From positions 1-17,186 of the forward strand of contig CAYGLV010000051.1 in the NCBI GenBank assembly GCA_964351025.1: 17,186 nt of DNA, written 5' to 3'. This document shows, piece by piece, positions 15,637-17,186 of the stretch. Both the position numbers and the translations under genes were made by a program. The DNA comes from CAYGLV01 sp964351025. Its GTDB lineage: Bacteria; Actinomycetota; Thermoleophilia; Gaiellales; Gaiellaceae. How positions within the stretch are numbered: position 1 is the first letter of the stretch; every line of letters begins with the position of its first letter. The notes under the pieces were generated by a model. The model was not told the DNA's origin, did no database searches, and worked only from the letters and a program-made list of their open reading frames with translations.

Positions 15637-16077
15637 ATGGGAAAGTTTCGCGCACTCTCGATGATGGGGCAGCTGGCGCTCGGCGGCAGCGTGCTCTATC
15701 TGATTTTCTCGTTCTTCAAGTGGCAAGAGGCTTGCGTGGGCGGCGACGTGGGCATCTGCGTCGGCCGCAACGCGTGGCACGGCTGGGGCGTGATCGCCGT
15801 CATCGCAGCGATCGGGATCATCGCCTACGAAGGCGCGATGCTCTTGGGGCAGAAGATCGACGTCCGCGGGATGCCGCCGGCGCTCGTGTCCGGGGTCCTT
15901 TCGCTCGTGCTGTTGCTGGCGACGGTGCTCAAGTTCTTCGCGGACAACGAGTTCCGGAAGTACTGGGCGACGATCATGCTGATCCTGGCGATCGTGATCG
16001 CCGCAGCCTCCTGGATGCGGATGAAGGAACAGGGCGTGAAGGTGCCGCGCCCGGGCAGCACCCCGCCGGCTGCCTGA
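15637..16077 (+). CDS. Small four-helix membrane protein of unknown function
   Basis: The 146-aa protein has four predicted membrane helices at about 8-28, 50-70, 80-102 and 106-126, and a short Pro-rich basic tail. The first loop holds two cysteines (C33 and C41) and would be outside the cell if the N-terminus is inside. No known family is recognised. ATG 15637 has GAAAGGA 6 nt upstream. It sits alone between the Tad terminator and its own terminator at 16087-16122, so it is probably a single-gene transcript. Confidence 0.8.
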   Translation: MGKFRALSMMGQLALGGSVLYLIFSFFKWQEACVGGDVGICVGRNAWHGWGVIAVIAAIGIIAYEGAMLLGQKIDVRGMPPALVSGVLSLVLLLATVLKFFADNEFRKYWATIMLILAIVIAAASWMRMKEQGVKVPRPGSTPPAA

Positions 16078-16086
16078 CCGCTCGCT

Positions 16087-16122
16087 GATGCGGCCGCGCC
16101 GGTGTGCCGGCGCGGCCGCATC
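16087..16122. terminator. 16-bp perfect hairpin between the membrane protein gene and pdxS
   Basis: The arms 16087-16102 and 16107-16122 (beginning GATGCGGCCG and ending CGGCCGCATC) are perfectly complementary over 16 bp with the loop TGTG. It begins 10 bp after the membrane protein gene stop, so it most likely ends that transcript. There is no T-run. It also insulates pdxS, whose -10 box starts 8 bp later. Confidence 0.75.
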
Positions 16123-16129
16123 CCGGCGC

Positions 16130-16142
16130 TACACTAAGTGCG
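16130..16142 (+). promoter_or_regulatory. Candidate leaderless promoter of pdxS
   Basis: TACACT (16130-16135) fits a TAnnnT -10 box and ends exactly 6 nt before the GTG at 16142, so transcription would start at or next to the start codon. No Shine-Dalgarno sequence is present. The expected -35 position falls in the terminator hairpin and has no good match. Confidence 0.55.
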
Positions 16143-17026
16143 TGGCCGAAACCGGGACGATGCGCGTCAAGAGCGGCCTCGCCGAGATGCTCAAGGGCGG
16201 GGTGATCATGGACGTCGTCGACGCCGAGCAGGCGAAGATCGCCGAGCGGTCGGGTGCCGTCGCGGTGATGGCGCTCGAGCGCGTTCCGGCCGACATTCGC
16301 CGTGACGGCGGCGTCGCGCGCATGTCCGACCCGGCGATGATCACGGAGATCCAGGCGGCGGTGACGATCCCGGTGATGGCCAAGTGCCGGATCGGCCACT
16401 TCGCCGAGGCGCAGATCCTCCAGGCGCTCGAGGTGGACTACATCGACGAGTCGGAGGTGCTGACACCCGCCGACCTCGCCCATCACGTGGACAAGTGGCA
16501 GTTCACGATTCCGTTCGTCTGCGGCTGCACGAACCTCGGCGAGGCACTGCGCCGGATCTCCGAAGGCGCGGCGATGATCCGCACGAAGGGCGAGGCGGGC
16601 ACCGGGGACATCGTCAACGCCGTCACCCACATGCGCGCGGTGTTCGGCGGGATCCGCCGGCTCCAGTCGCTGCGCGAGGAGGAGCTCTTCGCCGAGGCGA
16701 AGGAGCTGCGGGCGCCGTACGACCTCGTCAAGTGGGTCGCCGACAACGGTCGCCTGCCGGTCGTCACCTTCACCGCCGGCGGGATCGCGACGCCCGCCGA
16801 CGCGGCGCTCTGCATGCAGCTCGGCGCCGACGGCGTGTTCGTCGGCTCGGGCATCTTCAAGTCGTCCGATCCCGAGCGCCGCGCGAAGGCGATCGTCGAG
16901 GCGACGACGCACTTTGCCGACGCCGAGATCCTCGCCCGCGTCTCGGCGGGCCTCGGCGAGTCGATGGCCGGCATTTCCACCGCGAGCCTCGCGCCCGAAG
17001 AGCTGCTGGAAACCCGCGGCTGGTAG
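16142..17026 (+). CDS. pdxS: Pyridoxal 5'-phosphate synthase subunit PdxS
   Basis: PdxS makes PLP (vitamin B6) from ribose 5-phosphate, glyceraldehyde 3-phosphate and ammonia, the last delivered by the glutaminase PdxT. The 294-aa (beta/alpha)8 barrel has the usual length. With GTG 16142 as residue 1, catalytic D24 (MDVVDAEQA), K81 (MAKCRIGHF) and K149 (TKGEAGTGD) fall at the positions known from Bacillus subtilis PdxS, which strongly supports this start. The phosphate-binding FTAGGIATPADAA and FVGSGIFKS segments are also present. pdxT, often directly downstream, is not next: a secreted-protein gene starts 16 bp after the stop. Ammonia must then come from a pdxT elsewhere. Confidence 0.97.
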   Translation: MAETGTMRVKSGLAEMLKGGVIMDVVDAEQAKIAERSGAVAVMALERVPADIRRDGGVARMSDPAMITEIQAAVTIPVMAKCRIGHFAEAQILQALEVDYIDESEVLTPADLAHHVDKWQFTIPFVCGCTNLGEALRRISEGAAMIRTKGEAGTGDIVNAVTHMRAVFGGIRRLQSLREEELFAEAKELRAPYDLVKWVADNGRLPVVTFTAGGIATPADAALCMQLGADGVFVGSGIFKSSDPERRAKAIVEATTHFADAEILARVSAGLGESMAGISTASLAPEELLETRGW

Positions 17027-17031
17027 CCCTA

Positions 17032-17053
17032 AGCTCGCCGTATGCGGCGAGCT
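17032..17053 (+). promoter_or_regulatory. Perfect hairpin with the start codon in its loop
   Basis: AGCTCGCCG (17032-17040) pairs with CGGCGAGCT (17045-17053), and the loop TATG holds the ATG of the next gene. TAAGCT (17030-17035) ends 6 nt before that ATG, the same spacing as in the pdxS promoter. The hairpin may end pdxS transcription or hide the start codon in read-through mRNA. Confidence 0.5.
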
Positions 17054-17186
17054 CTCGCGCTTCTGGCAGTCCTGCTGGTTGCTCCATCGGCGCAGGCTGA
17101 GCGCGCGGAGCAGCATGTCGTCTCGGCGACTGCGGCCGACGGCCGTCCCGGCTCGCTGCGCTGGATCATCGAGAACGCCGCTGGGC
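17042..17186 (+). CDS. N-terminus of a secreted, probably beta-helix protein (cut by the window end)
   Basis: Only 48 codons are visible. The N-terminus is a clear signal peptide, MRRALALLAVLLVAPSAQA, with the likely cut after AQA. What follows includes VVSATAADGRPGSLRWIIENA, which resembles the GxGSLRxAI-N motif that opens many secreted right-handed beta-helix proteins. The function cannot be told from this fragment. The start is supported by a TAnnnT box 6 nt upstream; no Shine-Dalgarno sequence is present. Confidence 0.65.
   Translation, partial: MRRALALLAVLLVAPSAQAERAEQHVVSATAADGRPGSLRWIIENAAG

Overview
The window is GC-rich throughout, with dense gene packing, many GTG starts and overlapping start/stop codons. 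It carries a monoderm-type Tad/Flp pilus locus without any secretin, an actinobacterial-style citrate synthase, and start codons preceded at 6-7 nt by TAnnnT -10 elements (leaderless promoters). Together these suggest a high-GC actinobacterium. A deep-branching group such as Thermoleophilia is my best guess, but it is inference: no rRNA is present to confirm it.

Region 1 (1-4109) is the right part of an integrative element. It holds an excisionase-like HTH protein, a small Cys/His protein, a complete tyrosine integrase, a short reading frame broken by an in-frame TAG, and one cargo gene whose C-terminus looks like an Apea-type HEPN domain (R-x4-H). The element ends in a 43-bp 3' fragment of a tRNA-Met(CAU) gene (4067-4109), the expected scar of integration into a tRNA. 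The other end and the intact tRNA should lie left of the window.

Region 2 (4110-5986) is host backbone on the minus strand: citrate synthase gltA with its terminator, and a DUF192 gene upstream of it.

Region 3 (5987-15540) is one compact plus-strand Tad pilus operon: two Flp pilins (the second only 56 aa), TadE-like and TadG-like proteins, CpaB, CpaE/TadZ, CpaF/TadA, a TadB-like protein fused to a secreted von Willebrand factor A domain, TadC, and a 447-aa coiled-coil protein translationally coupled to tadC. From flp2 to the coiled-coil gene most neighbours overlap by 1-4 bp, so they are probably translated as a unit. The prepilin peptidase (TadV) is not here. The VWA-TadB fusion and the coiled-coil protein are the least standard parts.

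Region 4 (15541-17186) has a small four-TM membrane protein, a strong hairpin terminator, pdxS (PLP synthase subunit, catalytic Asp24/Lys81/Lys149 all present) with a probable leaderless promoter, and the start of a secreted, probably beta-helix protein whose start codon sits in the loop of a perfect hairpin. pdxT is not seen next to pdxS within the window.
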